Shown here: in pieces, positions 1 to 11,343 of the stretch | Numbering within the stretch: the first letter of the stretch is position 1 | Layout of the letters: every line of letters starts with the position of its first letter | Origin: Limnanthes douglasii subsp. nivea | Lineage: Eukaryota; Streptophyta; Magnoliopsida; Brassicales; Limnanthaceae | NCBI GenBank assembly: GCA_036936605.1 | Contig: JAUPFV010000004.1 | Span: 184,654,807 to 184,718,806 of the forward strand | Reading direction: 5' to 3' | Length of the DNA stretch: 64,000 nucleotides | Translations under genes and position numbers: made by a program | The notes under the pieces: generated by a model | What the model was told of the DNA's origin: nothing | The model's database searches: none | What the model saw: only the letters and a program-made list of their open reading frames with translations

Positions 1-329
1 TTGAAAGGCTAGATTTTTTTTCGAAACGCTAACTTTTTCATTCCTTCTACCAAACTCTAAATAGTGTGTCTCCGTTAGTTTTGGAAGTAGTATGGTAATG
101 GTTGTTAGATTTGAATTTAGAGGAGGACGACAATCCTTCATGTGTAATGGCTAACAATGACGGTGGTATAATAACCAACAATTGACTCTGTTAACATAAC
201 CACCTCCACGACCCCATACTATTTTTTAAATCATCAGGCTAAACAATAATTTTATTACCTGTAAACCTCACCAAAATCCTAACAAGGCTTGAAATGATGG
301 TAGTAGGAAATGTCAAAACTTAAGGGTAA

Positions 330-900
330 AACCTGTTGGACTTTAAAAATGTGTAATACACGAGTTCGATGGAGATTTAGATGTAGGAACGTCTACTAGA
401 GTATAAATGAAAATATTTTATGGATATTTGTGTATAAAAAATTAATTCAAAATATGTACAAGAACATTACATACTGAAGCTCGAATAAAGAGACTTAGTT
501 TCTGAAGCTTTGTAATATACTTGTATATTTCAAGATAAAACTAGGATCGATATTTTTGAGAATAATGTAAAATGATGGAAAATCCTGAACGTGCTTTGAG
601 ATTGGCCAGGATAATATATGTTTTGTAGATATTAGATGCGAGGATTTGGTTCCACTACTTGTCAAATAGTATAGGCCATTACATATGTCAAATTGTTATT
701 GTCATTACCTCATGGGTTTTCATGAGAAAAATATTTTAGCAGCTAATGGGAACCTTAAGTACTATGTCATCCGTCTTTGGTTTTATAAATATTGATGGAG
801 AAAGTGTGAAACAAGTTTAATATTTGGAGTATTACGTAAGAAAAAGAAAGAAGTAACCCCTTTGTTGAGTTTTAGAGAGAGAAGTAAAGTTAGAAAATAA
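330..900 (+). repeat. Degenerate 5' LTR of copia element
   Basis: This stretch aligns loosely with 4560-5060. Shared blocks in the same order include the 'aaactagg' region (about 540 and 4820), 'attacct' followed by 'ctaatg' (about 700-750 and 4990-5030), and the 'cagatagtac'/'caaatagtat' block (about 665 and 4945). A TATA-like tttataaat lies at about 782. The pairing across a copia-coding interior suggests the two LTRs of one very old element. The outer boundaries are not sharp and I see no target duplication. Confidence 0.4.
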
Positions 901-1512
901 ACTCATACAAAGAACCATTAAAAAGTCATGATTGTTTTGGCATGCTTGAGAAGATTTAAAATTTAAAAAGATTGATTTTTGTAGTTGTGTTAAAAAGTTT
1001 CTTTGTAATCTTTTTTTCTATATAAAATTAGTATATGTTGCATGCGGAATTATGATTTTTTTCTTGTTAACTTCATGTTCGAAAGGTCACAAAGTCAACT
1101 CTTTACTTCCTCTATGTCATACTTATAGAGAGTTAATCACACATATGGGCTAAGTCTCTCTAGACTAACAAAAATCATACAAGGTTAGCCCAAAGTGCTG
1201 ACCAACTACATAGATGATAATGTTTGAACTTGAGTTTGGAGGATGAGGTACTTCAAGAGGTATATGAAGATCCTATATCATTAGGGAGATGGAATAGACT
1301 GTAAGTTGTTTACATGAAGAGTTTCGTGGCCAACATACTGTATCTTAAGAAATAGTTGTATACACTCGCAGTGAATAATAGCACGAAGGTCCAAACACAT
1401 TTGGATGGTTTAAATATAATTATTCTTGATTTGAATACAATTAGAGTTAAGATAGAAGATAATATAGGAGAAATAATCATCTTAAGTTCTCTGATGAAAG
1501 TGTATTAACACC

Positions 1513-1851
1513 GTGATTTATGACAAAGACTCTCTTACAATGTTAAAAACTAATAGTGATCTAAACTTAAAAATATCTGCAGAGGAAGACCGATTTGAGG
1601 AGCAACTCAAATGTTCTTGGACTGAGTATGATGGGAATTCCTTGCATGGGAGATTTTTACAAAAAATAGGAAAATCTTGGTCCAAATCTAAGAGACTTGT
1701 GAGTGACTCTAGGGTTATATGTTGGTGTTGTAAGAATGAAGGTCATATCAGTAAGAACTACCTGAAAAGAAAAAAGGAAGATAATCATCATAATTTTAAA
1801 GCTGTGATGTATCAATGTTCTCTAATGATTAAAAATACAGTAAAGTTTTAA
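1513..1851 (+). pseudogene. Copia gag remnant with damaged zinc knuckle
   Basis: An open stretch of 112 codons contains CWCCKNEGHISKNY, which fits the CX2CX4HX4C nucleocapsid knuckle except that the last Cys is Tyr. It is followed by a lysine-rich stretch, as in copia gag proteins. In an active element this domain packages the RNA. The upstream gag coding sequence is unreadable because of stops. The call rests on the knuckle and on the integrase and RT remnants downstream in the same orientation. Confidence 0.5.
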
Positions 1852-2254
1852 GGGCTTCAACATCAGGTATAGTGAAAAGTGGGGTTTGGACTAATGAGCT
1901 TCATTATATATGAAATCAAATAAACATTGGTTTGAATACGTGAGATTGTTTGATGGTGGCAAGATATTACTACGGAATAATGAGCCAATATCGTGAAAGA
2001 ATGAATAAACTTCAGATCAAGTTGTATACAAAACTTGAAAGATTTATAATGAATATGAGGTATCTTCTTGAAGTTAACGTAACCTATTTTTTATTAGAAT
2101 GTTAGATCATAAAGGGTTTAATTATAGGGTCGAGATGACAGACGTAGGATCCTATAAGGTTCATTAATTGTTATGGAGGCCTAAACGACTGATGGTGTCT
2201 TAGTTATTGAAGTGTTTGTAGTGGCTGGAGGTGTGTCTTGTGTAGAGAGGGGGA

Positions 2255-2500
2255 TTCAATCAAGCCATGCCATGTGAGGTTAGAGAATTTAAATGAGAAA
2301 TGCCTAAATAAACTTAGGAAACATGAGTGTTTGCTGGTGAGAAAATTCATAAGCTATGATTTTGTATGAACTATGTGTTGGATAAAAGTATGAGGGTTAA
2401 GTTCATGACCCACAATCATATATCTTGTGATATGCTTGAATATGTTTATTCTAACTTTTGAGGACTTGCAAGGAATCATATAATGGGAAATGTCATGTAC
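2255..2500 (+). pseudogene. Copia integrase (pre-integrase zone) remnant
   Basis: Translated across frames, 2290-2480 keeps the order typical of copia GAG-pre-integrase and the start of the integrase core: an 'NEKCLNKLRKHECL' stretch, a 'FVxxxCW' stretch, then a 'YVHSDLWG'-like stretch seen as YVYSNF*GLA. Stops interrupt all frames. The catalytic DDE region that should follow is not recognisable before RT begins at about 3040. This is pattern recognition of a degraded domain and not a computed alignment. Confidence 0.45.
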
Positions 2501-3039
2501 TATAAAAAAAAAGGGAGATGAAGTTGAGATGAGGTTTCAACAAGAGAGTGGGGCCAAGGATGTTTCTGTAAAAAAATGATATCAAAATTTGTACAAGTTT
2601 GGCTTATGCATAAGAAGTTCAACCAATGCATGAGTTGATAATAACCGAGAGATACAACACGCATACTTAGAAAGCTTATAGAGATGCAAGAATTTGTTGA
2701 TATACTAGGTTATTATTTATAAATTGAAATGTAAAGAGATTTTATTGAGATGAGCGTTATTGTGACACTATGAAGAGTAGGGATAAGCTGAAGTGGTTGA
2801 AAGTCATGAGGGAATAATTGAGTTATTTGAATAAGAATGACACCTGGATTTGTAAAGTGGTCGAAGATACCAATTGTAGATTTTAATGGGATATTTTTGA
2901 AGAAACAAAAAGATTGGAGAAAACAAAAGTATTTTTTAATTTTCTTTTCTTTTTACTTTTTTCGGCGGACAGCAGATTGTTGTTCTCCAGCACAACGGAA
3001 AACTCTTATTTTGCCTCCTTGGCTCTGATACCAATTGCA

Positions 3040-4420
3040 GATAAGTGTAAATGTATATTGAAGAGGAAGAAATGTATTCCTAGAGTTGAATTATCTATGT
3101 ACAAACCTAGGTTGGCTGCTAAAGGATTCACCTAAAAAGAGGGTGTTTGATTCCAATGAAATTTTTCACAATTATGAAAGAAACCTCAATAAGGTTTATG
3201 CTATCGTTTTTTGCTTAATTTAATCTTGAGTTAGATCAAATGGATGCTATTAATCTCTTTCTACACCGTGAATTTAAAGAGACTATCTACATGATTTAGG
3301 CTCATGTTAAATATTTATGTAGAAATATATTTGAATTGGGCCAAACTGGTTCAAATGAAAGTTATGCCTCATGTTGAGCGTTCAGACACATTACTTTTCA
3401 TTATGGCGACATATATTACAGCACGACGGTCATTCAGACGCATTATTGTTTTTCATCTATGCTTTTGTTTGAGTCATTGTCTAATTAGGTGTGTTGCCCT
3501 GGACTCCTACTACTCGTTATTCTTGTTTTCTTGGCCCTCGTATAACATTATCTTGTGGGCTCATCTCAATTCTTGTTACACGTCGGCTTATTATCCTCAG
3601 TTTGTGGTAAATATTACCCTTGTCTTATTTATGGTTCTTACCTCAGAGTAAATCCTTACCCTTGTCTGATGTACTATCGTGTGGTAATGGTTACTCATCA
3701 TTTTTCCAATACTTTGTACGTGCATACATTGTCACTATAATGAATATATACTACGTTAGCATATATGTCCTTATCGCTATTGGTATCCATTTCAAGCTTA
3801 GTACAACTAAAGCACCAATTAAATTAAAATATAAGAAGTTAATGTAAGAGATACTTTATGTTAATGTCATTGGAAGCATTGCGTACTCAATGATATGTAC
3901 GAGAGCTAATCTAACATAGTTAATTAGTATTCAGAGCAGATTTATAATTAATCCGTGGAAGCTTCACTGTCATGACCATAAACAACTCATGAGATATTTA
4001 AACAGTTTATATCGATTTAAGTTATGTTATAAGTTTGTCTCTCCACCACTAGGAAGTTAATTTCAAGTTATTTGATAACTAGTTCTTGGCAAAGTGGTTA
4101 GCTTAAAATCACGTCTTCATAAGTTTTTTTCCTTTTCATATACGAGAGAAGAATATATTATACTGAAATAATGAAGGAATCCATATGGTATAAAAATTTA
4201 TAGAGATATATCATTGTAATAAAACAATAAGTGTTTTTCTTTAGTGATAATATCAATGCTCTACACTTAATGATGAATCCGATTTTCCATGACCGAACTA
4301 AATGAGTAGATTATAAGATTCAACTCATACAAGATGCGGTGGAGAGAGAAAATTGAAGATGGCAATATTGTAAGTGTTGAAACTAATTTTGATGCTCTAA
4401 CCACGGTATTAGTTTCAAAG
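3040..4420 (+). pseudogene. Copia reverse transcriptase and RNase H remnant
   Basis: The N-terminal RT block at 3046-3135 encodes a stretch ending YKPRLAAKGFT, which is close to the copia hallmark YKARLVAKGF. The next block at about 3220-3300 reads LELDQMDA...FLH.EF.ETIYM, the copia 'QMDVKTAFLHG' region with the catalytic-site neighbourhood damaged. After an interruption at 3360-3790, the thumb region resumes at about 3795 ('GSIAYSMICTRANL'), followed by RNase H pieces with NPIFHDRTK at about 4270. Multiple in-frame stops and frameshifts make it non-functional. Confidence 0.7.
3360..3790. other. Unidentified insertion inside copia RT
   Basis: The copia RT reading is lost at about 3360 and resumes at about 3795. 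The ~430 bp between has different composition (more pyrimidine-rich on the + strand) and gives no copia match in any frame. Short open frames here (such as 3304-3651) are low-complexity and hydrophobic, with no recognisable domain. It could be a small nonautonomous element or a replacement. I could not find clear terminal repeats or a target duplication. Confidence 0.4.
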
Positions 4421-4559
4421 TTTACATACTACATGCAAATTTGCTAAGTCTAAGAATCATATGGAGTAATATCTCTAGATATTAGTTGGAACACATGAGA
4501 AATGTATAGTAGAGTAATTTTAAGCCTATGTTGAGAATTGTGTAGGCTTAAAGTGAGTG

Positions 4560-5060
4560 GAGCATGAACTGCTGAATCTTAAGTGTTAAGACTTAAGAAC
4601 ATTAAATGACATGACTTTTAAGTGTGTGAGGCATGAACTCATTCAACACTTAGTTGGAGGGATGAATATGAAACTAAATGAAATAGATATGCTAATAATT
4701 TTTTATGAAGATCCGTTGGAAATAAAGTGCATGAACATTATGTGCTGAAAGGAAGAACTTGGATGCAATGACTTATCAGCAGTAGTTTCTAAAAATAATT
4801 CTATATTTCTTGATGAAACTAGGGCGGATATATATGAGAGGAATCTGAAATTATAAAACATGCTTAACCGTTTATATGAGTGTGCTTGGAGGTTTGTTAA
4901 GATACTAGTGGAGTTACAAATGTCTGATTTGTGCCATTAATTGTCAGATAGTACAAACCAATACAGAGATTAGGGTGACTACTACCATTACCTGTGGATT
5001 GTTTGTAAGAACAAAATGTATGCTGCTAATGTTAACCTGCCACTATGCCAAATGTCGTTG
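4560..5060 (+). repeat. Degenerate 3' LTR of copia element
   Basis: This is the partner of the 330-900 repeat, directly downstream of the RNase H remnant. Similarity is patchy but collinear over several hundred bases. The right edge is close to the first CG-rich motif of the next element at about 5090-5130, so the exact junction is unclear. Confidence 0.4.
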
Positions 5061-5107
5061 ATTCCATAAATAACAATGATCAAAGTATAAAATAACTATC
5101 TCGCACG

Positions 5108-5470
5108 TTTTAGCTGTTAAAGTAGTGTACGCGAGTTGTAGCCTACAGCACCCTACAACTTGCGCGATGTTGTTTTTCTTAATTGAATTTAATAATGGAG
5201 CGATATAGGTTTGCCCCTGGAGGAGCTAACGCGAGTCATATAGAAGGTTCATGTTTCGCGTGACTCAAATCTTCATATTTACTACGCGAGTCATATAGAA
5301 GGTAAATAGAATCTATATCGCGTAAGTGCATAACGTATTATATTATTCCTTGTTATCTAACACGATTCACATCTCGGTGTCGCGCGAGCTACAGTAGATA
5401 CGACAACGCGAGTCACCCTAGCAGTTAACATCCCAAGTCACGCTTGGACTGACGCGATTTAGGGCAGCAC
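5108..5470. repeat. CGCGAG motif array upstream of transposase
   Basis: At least eight copies of CGCGAGT or close variants (such as acgcgagtcata at 5229 and 5284, tcgcgcgag at about 5380) sit in otherwise AT-rich DNA. The array ends just before a good 3' splice-site-like tract (pyrimidines then ttgcag, AG at 5503-5504), so it may lie in a 5' intron or leader of the transposase gene. Confidence 0.6.
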
Positions 5471-5512
5471 CCTCACCTAGCTTAATTCTGTTTATCATTT
5501 GCAGCCTACTAG

Positions 5513-7852
5513 ATGTGTAAGCAAAAAGTTTGTATTTTTAAATATTTGAACCAAACCTCAGTCGTTCCTTTTAGCGCGTTTGAAAACTTTGAATATGTTG
5601 AAAAATATATTGAAGGTAGATGGGATGATCTGGTTAAGGGTTGCTACACTATTTCCTACTGCCGTGGGGGTGAAAAATACTGCTTGTTTACTAACGAGAC
5701 TAATTTCATTGGTTTAACTGTTTATCTTGATGTGGAGCGTCTGAAAAGCGTTAGCTTCTTTATAGAACAACGAGTAGTTGAAACAAATGCGCATGACATT
5801 GGTAAACAGCCTACCGTAAGCTTTATAGACCCCCTGTGATGATCAGTTATTAAGCGGGGAGAGTAGTAATGGTTTAATCGGTTCGCAGCATAAAAAAAGA
5901 CATCTTGCCACTACGGGTTGGGTTGATGCTATCACAGGAGTTGGTCAGACATTCACTGATGGTGCCTCCGGTTTAAGGTTATCTTTACGCCGATATGCTT
6001 TAGAGCTTGGTTTTGCTTTCAAGTATATGCATAATACATCCACGAAGATCACTGCTTACTGTGTCATTAGTTTGTAAATGGCGACTGTATGCATCAATAG
6101 ATTCTAGCACTGGTTTCATGATGATCAAGCGCTTTGCCAACACCCATTCATGTAGCCTTGTATTTCCGAAGAAAAAAAGTAGGCATTTGACGTCTGATTT
6201 AATCGCGGATGAAATACCCGAATCAATTAGGACAAGTCATTCTTTAACAGCAAAAACTATTCAGTCTTCTATCAAACAAGACTATGGTTTAGATATTTCC
6301 TATCATTTATCGTGGAATGCGTTAGAGAAGGCTAGCAGGAAGTTTTTGGAGACAGTAATACTTCGTTTGGGTTGCTAAATGCATATTTTAGAAGATTAAA
6401 AAGTCAAGATATTACTACGGATTGTCATTTGGAGGTTGGTTTGGGGAATGTCTTCAGGAGGTGTTTTGTAGCTTTTGAATCATGCATTCAAGGCTTTCAC
6501 TCATGTCGACCATTGTTGTACGTGGACGGTACCCATTTAAACGGCAAACATCGTGGTGTTTTGCTGTCTGCAGTAGTCAAGGACGGCAATAACGGTGAGT
6601 TTTAGACCTTCTTGTAAATGTAGATCTATATTCGTGCTAATAAGATAGAATAATGTGTATCTCAACATCTGATAAATAGCGTGCATATGACGCGAGTTGA
6701 CCTCACCCTTTTTCTATGTTAACGATTCGCGACGTACCGATTTTTACAATCCTAAACAATCGCGCGATTTGTAGTTTGATTATAGTTACCCACGCGCGAT
6801 ACGTTGTATATTATATGCACCGTATCGCGCGAGATGAAAGCTGCCTACTAACAATCGTGCCTTAATTAATACATATATCTTTGTATTATAGACTCCCTAA
6901 ACCTATTTTCATATTGCAGGTATTTTTCCAGTTGCTTTTGGTATTTTCGGTGGTGAAGATTCCGATAACTGGATGTGGTTCATGGAATGTCTTAAACCTC
7001 ATTTGTTAAACCGTCAAATCACTTTTATTTCCGACAGACATTCTGGTATTATTAATGTTGTTTCCGTTGTTTACCCAAACTGCTTTCATGCTTACTGTTA
7101 ATAATTTGAAGACAGCTCTTGAAAACACCAACCGCGAGTTTAAGAAGAAAATGTTGAAGCGATTCAAAAGTTGTGCTTACGCTCCAACAGTTGAACTTTT
7201 TAATGAGAGACTTTCCAAGTTTTTAAGTAGAGCTGGTAAAAATGTTAAGGCTTTCATCGAGAATTTACCTCCCGATAAGTACGCCCAGCCATTCGTCATT
7301 GGCAAACGTTACGGGGCAATGGCATCATCTGTTGCCGAATCCTTTAACAATCAGATTAAAAAGTTTTGCAATCTACCGATTGTTGAAATGATAGACAAGA
7401 TTAGAGTTATGCTAATGACTCAGATTTCTAGACGTTATTCAGAAGGGCTAAGCTGGAACAATTATTTGTGCCCCGTATATGAGAAGTAGTTTAAGCAGTT
7501 TAAGTGTTCGTGTGGTTCATGGCAGCAAGAATGTTTTCCATGTGCTCACTCATTGGCTGCAATAACATCCGTGAACGAAGATCATATGACGTTGGTAGAA
7601 CCATTCTACATTGTAAGTAATTATAAATCCATCTATTCGTTTAGCATACCTGCAATAACTGACTATGGTGAAAGTTCATCATCTAACTAATCCGAAGGAC
7701 CTGTTGTTCTACCTCCTAACGTAAAAAGGCGAGCTGGAAGGCCAAAGAAGAAGAGTATTCCATCCAGAGGAGAAGTATCACCTACCCACTTGTCCTGTGG
7801 CCGTTGCTTTAAATTTGGACTCAACCGAAGGACTTGTGATATCACATTATGA
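5513..7852 (+). pseudogene. MuDR/MULE-family transposase, frameshifted
   Basis: Domains appear in order across three frames. First is an N-terminal region (5513-5839) that may be the PB1-like head common in plant MULEs. A MuDR DNA-binding domain follows at about 5930-6180, with FAFKYMHNTSTK, CKWRLYAS and FMMIKRFANTHSC. The DDE core has first Asp in YVDGTHLNGKHRG (GAC 6525-6527) and second Asp in ISDRHSGI (GAC 7033-7035). A SWIM finger (CSC at 7505-7513, CAH at 7541-7549) and a C-terminal RRAGRPKKK plus CGRCFKFGLNRRTC knuckle complete it. Lesions are a frameshift near 6065, another near 6350, a stop at 7487-7489 and a stop at about 7688. One intron (6596-6919) rejoins DGNNG to IFPVAFGIFGGEDSDNW in frame. 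The protein would cut and rejoin element ends in the nucleus. The first ATG at 5513 is a guess. Confidence 0.88.
6596..6919 (+). other. Transposase intron loaded with CGCGAG motifs
   Basis: The intron begins gtgagt and ends ttgcag. Splicing gives an uninterrupted, family-typical junction in the DDE core. Inside the intron are acgcgagttg (about 6690), ttcgcgacg, tcgcgcgattt, acgcgcgata and tcgcgcgagatg (about 6826), the same vocabulary as the flanking spacers. Motif accumulation in an intron argues that the DNA motif itself is being kept or spread. Confidence 0.7.
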
Positions 7853-8029
7853 GCTCCCCGTCGAAATCTTATTTTGCTTTCATTTGTTTTCTTTAGCATG
7901 TATTAACATGATTCCACTTGTTCTGTATCTTTCTCCTTTCTTTCGCCCAAACTTTTTCAGTTGATACGCTTTAATAACATGAAGGTTTCATCTGATATGC
8001 TAGATTAGTTGAACTTTGCTTGGATCACG

Positions 8030-8812
8030 CTAGACGTTACTGACCTATGATGCTAGACGCTTTGATCGTAGTACTTAACGCGAGTTGTTAGTATTATATC
8101 ACGCTAGATTAGTTGTGCCTGGCCATCCTCGCGCGAGATGCTTGCGTAATATGACGTTAGATACGCTAGAACTCGTTATAAACCCAACATTAAAGAGCCA
8201 ACCAACACAACGTGTGATAGACCAAAAAAGTCGCGCGAGATACACGCCAAAGACCCATGCTCCAGCCACAACGACCAACACTACAACGCGACATATTCAC
8301 TACATGTCGCGCGTGTTACCCTTAACTGATATGGCTAATTACAACTCTCACCACCCCTCGTGCGATACAAGATAAAGACTCGAGCGTGATACACAATTCC
8401 AAAACATATCCAAATCTAGCACACCCCATATGCGAGACGCACACCCATACCCTTAACTGTTAGTATTATACGACGTTAGTTTAGTTGTGCTTGAATTGCA
8501 TCGCGCGAGTTACTACTTAGATATGACGCAAGTCATGTTGCACTTCAACAAGTTGCGCGAGTTATTACTGAGATATGACGCTAGATGCGTTAACGTTTTG
8601 CAATTATAATAGAATTACGTATACTACCGAAGACGCAGCTATGATATTACGCGAGATGTGTATATGCTATGACGCTCTAAACTCTTTCACTTCATACCCT
8701 TTAATGACATGGAAGTTTTCATCTGTTCTCTATAGATTAGTTGGAGTTGACTTAAATCACGCTAGACGTTACTGAACCGTAACGCTAGACGTGTATATGT
8801 TACACCGCGCGC
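8030..8812. repeat. Mixed CGCGAG / GACGCTAGA motif field
   Basis: This is a gene-free spacer downstream of the transposase. tcgcgcgag(a/t)t recurs at about 8131, 8231 and 8503, and gcgagtta/gcgagatg variants at about 8076, 8553 and 8650. (g)acgctaga recurs at about 8025, 8099, 8160, 8577, 8758 and 8780. Open frames across it are shadows with no domain. Two copies of ttagtattat (about 8087 and 8461) are also present. Confidence 0.6.
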
Positions 8813-9351
8813 GACATAAGTTTTATACGACGCTAGATTAGTTGTGCCTAGTATGCGTTATGCGAGATGCTCCTGTATGTTGACGCTAGTCACGTGGCAC
8901 TTTCACATATGCATCTTTCTGATTATGGATTGTGTGACTAACATTATGGTGCCAATGTTACGCGACTCATTGAGGATACTTACTGCATGACTAGTCACCT
9001 TATTCATCTCTACTATTTTATGTGTAACTCAGTTTTACTCTTCCTAAGCGCGAATCATGTAGGATTTACAACGCGTGATGAATGAATTTTCTATGCATCT
9101 CTACTGTTTTCTGTTTTTCAATTGGAGGGTGTCACATACACTATCAAAACTATTGAAACACACAATCAGATCCATTGGTAATTTTAACATTGCAAAAGGA
9201 GTGAATAAAGACAAGTTTAATACATATGGATAACAGAGGGCCTACCCATGCCGAGATACTAAACCCTAATAAAAAAAACAACCAAATCCAAAAGGGTTTA
9301 CCAGTTAAAAGCACAAAAAACAACTACAGTTTGAGACAACCCAAGCATATT

Positions 9352-9781
9352 TTAATAATCTGAAGAGTTACCCTCCTCAGATGTGTCCTCCTCATCGTTA
9401 GAGTCCTCGTCTGTGTCTTCATCCTCCTCCTCCTCTTTATCCTCGTCGTCCATTTCCTCCCCCCAATAAGAATTGTCCGATGAGTACTTCGAAGACTTTC
9501 TAGAAGTTATCTTTCCTCCTGCCCGTCTTCGTCTTCTTGTTCTTCAGTATCCTACGTCGTTTAGGATACCAGTCGATGTCGGAATCCTCGTCCGGCCACG
9601 ATAGGGAGTACTCAGACGAATACTCAATCGTTGGTGAAAGCGAGGGAGAGAAAGGATTCGACTCAGCGTCGGCAGAGTACTCGGTGGTAGTTTCCCGCTT
9701 GTAGTTTGAGTAGCGACAACTCACGTCGGAAAAAGTACCGTCAGAACCCTGATTGCCGTAGGAGTCGTCTGAACCGCTCAT
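9352..9781 (-). pseudogene. Small acidic Ser-rich gene, copy 1
   Basis: I do not recognise this protein. The first frame, 93 codons from an ATG at 9781, starts MSGSDDSYGNQGSDG, is rich in Ser, Asp and Glu, then turns basic (PKRRRILKNKKTKTGRRK) and stops at 9500. In the next frame, starting before that stop, the sequence stays open to 9352 and encodes an extremely acidic tail (EEMDDEDKEEEEDEDTDEDSND, split here as two short runs of D/E). A one-base shift near the GRRKDNF end would join them into a protein of about 145 residues. The basic patch could be a nuclear signal and the acidic tail suggests a chromatin or histone contact, but that is inference. It lies in the MULE composite, opposite to the transposase. 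Confidence 0.5.
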
Positions 9782-10913
9782 CGTCGAGTTTTGGTTTTCT
9801 ATAGAATTTAAACGGTTTTAGAATTTTAATAGTCTGATGTATAAGCATGCAAGCAAACGCGAGACGCCTATTTATATAATTTCGAAAACAATGAGTGCCC
9901 TAGTGAGCATTTAATGTACGTGCAATGAGTGCTTTAGCTACCCAAGTCACATCGTTCATTAATAAACCCAATACAATTAGTGAAAAGACATCCCATTGTC
10001 TTTTCACTAGCCACTAATTAGGACGCGATTGAAATTTGAATCACGATAACCAACGTGTAGTGCTATCCAAGTATTTTACAGCTCTCCTCTTATTGATTAA
10101 TTATAATTATTGATTTTTTTTAAGTTTATTATTATTCAATTTACGTTTGGCTATATAATATATACTTAAGTACATTATAAACAAGTGAACATTTGAACTA
10201 GGTTAGCTGAATAACTTGGTTCAGTTTATTAGTTAAATTAAATATACATAAATGCGTCCATTACCCCGCAGCTTGCGTTCTACTAGTTGCAAACCAAAAA
10301 ATAACCCCCATGAAATAGCACGCGACATGTTCAATTCATGTCACGCTAGAGTGATGAAAAGAAACACAACGCGAGACATAAGTTTTATACGACGCTAGAT
10401 TAGTTGTGCCTAGTATGCGTTATGCGAGATGCTCCTGTATGTTGACGCTAGTCACGTGGCACTTTCACATATGCATCTTTCTGATTATGGATTGTGTGAC
10501 TAACATTATGGTGCCAATGTTACGCGACTCATTGAGGATACTTACTGCATGACTAGTCACCTTATTCATCTCTACTATTTTATGTGTAACTCAGTTTTAC
10601 TCTTCCTAAGCGCGAATCATGTAGGATTTACAACGCGTGATGAATGAATTTTCTATGCATCTCTACTGTTTTCTGTTTTTCAATTGGAGGGTGTCACATA
10701 CACTATCAAAACTATTGAAACACACAATCAGATCCATTGGTAATTTTAACATTGCAAAAGGAGTGAATAAAGACAAGTTTAATACATATGGATAACAGAG
10801 GGCCTACCCATGCCGAGATACTAAACCCTAATAAAAAAAACAACCAAATCCAAAAGGGTTTACCAGTTAAAAGCACAAAAAACAACTACAGTTTGAGACA
10901 ACCCAAGCATATT

Positions 10914-11343
10914 TTAATAATCTGAAGAGTTACCCTCCTCAGATGTGTCCTCCTCATCGTTAGAGTCCTCGTCTGTGTCTTCATCCTCCTCCTCCTCTTT
11001 ATCCTCGTCGTCCATTTCCTCCCCCCAATAAGAATTGTCCGATGAGTACTTCGAAGACTTTCTAGAAGTTATCTTTCCTCCTGCCCGTCTTCGTCTTCTT
11101 GTTCTTCAGTATCCTACGTCGTTTAGGATACCAGTCGATGTCGGAATCCTCGTCCGGCCACGATAGGGAGTACTCAGACGAATACTCAATCGTTGGTGAA
11201 AGCGAGGGAGAGAAAGGATTCGACTCAGCGTCGGCAGAGTACTCGGTGGTAGTTTCCCGCTTGTAGTTTGAGTAGCGACAACTCACGTCGGAAAAAGTAC
11301 CGTCAGAACCCTGATTGCCGTAGGAGTCGTCTGAACCGCTCAT
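10914..11343 (-). pseudogene. Small acidic Ser-rich gene, copy 2
   Basis: This is the second unit of the 1562-bp duplication. The 93-codon frame (11062-11343) is identical to copy 1, and the same +1-frame acidic tail runs down to about 10914. Since both copies share the same frame break, the break predates the duplication or the real gene has a small intron or other structure here. Upstream (11344-11420), on the - strand, is AT-rich DNA with tatttatataa at about 11430 that could act as a TATA box. Confidence 0.5.

Larger units (their letters stand above)
330..5060 (+). mobile_element. Old, degraded Ty1/copia retrotransposon
   Basis: Ordered remnants of a copia polyprotein run on the + strand: a gag zinc knuckle (about 1725-1775), the pre-integrase/integrase zone (about 2255-2500), reverse transcriptase (3040-3360, resuming at 3795) and RNase H (4160-4420), with diverged LTR-like ends. 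The order gag-IN-RT-RH is diagnostic of Ty1/copia rather than Ty3/gypsy. Stops and frameshifts occur every few dozen codons, so the element is long dead. The 5' and 3' boundaries are approximate. Confidence 0.7.

Noticed and set aside
2990..3045. ctctgataccaattg as a tRNA-Met primer site of a - strand element
   Set aside because: No LTR end or coding region is attached; it lies between copia integrase and RT.
3304..3651. 115-codon hydrophobic frame
   Set aside because: It lies in the insertion within copia RT, is low-complexity and has no family match.
8085..8375. Open frames across the motif fields (also 8099-8281, 13231-13467 and 21456-21680)
   Set aside because: They follow the repeats, have no domain and occur on both strands at once.
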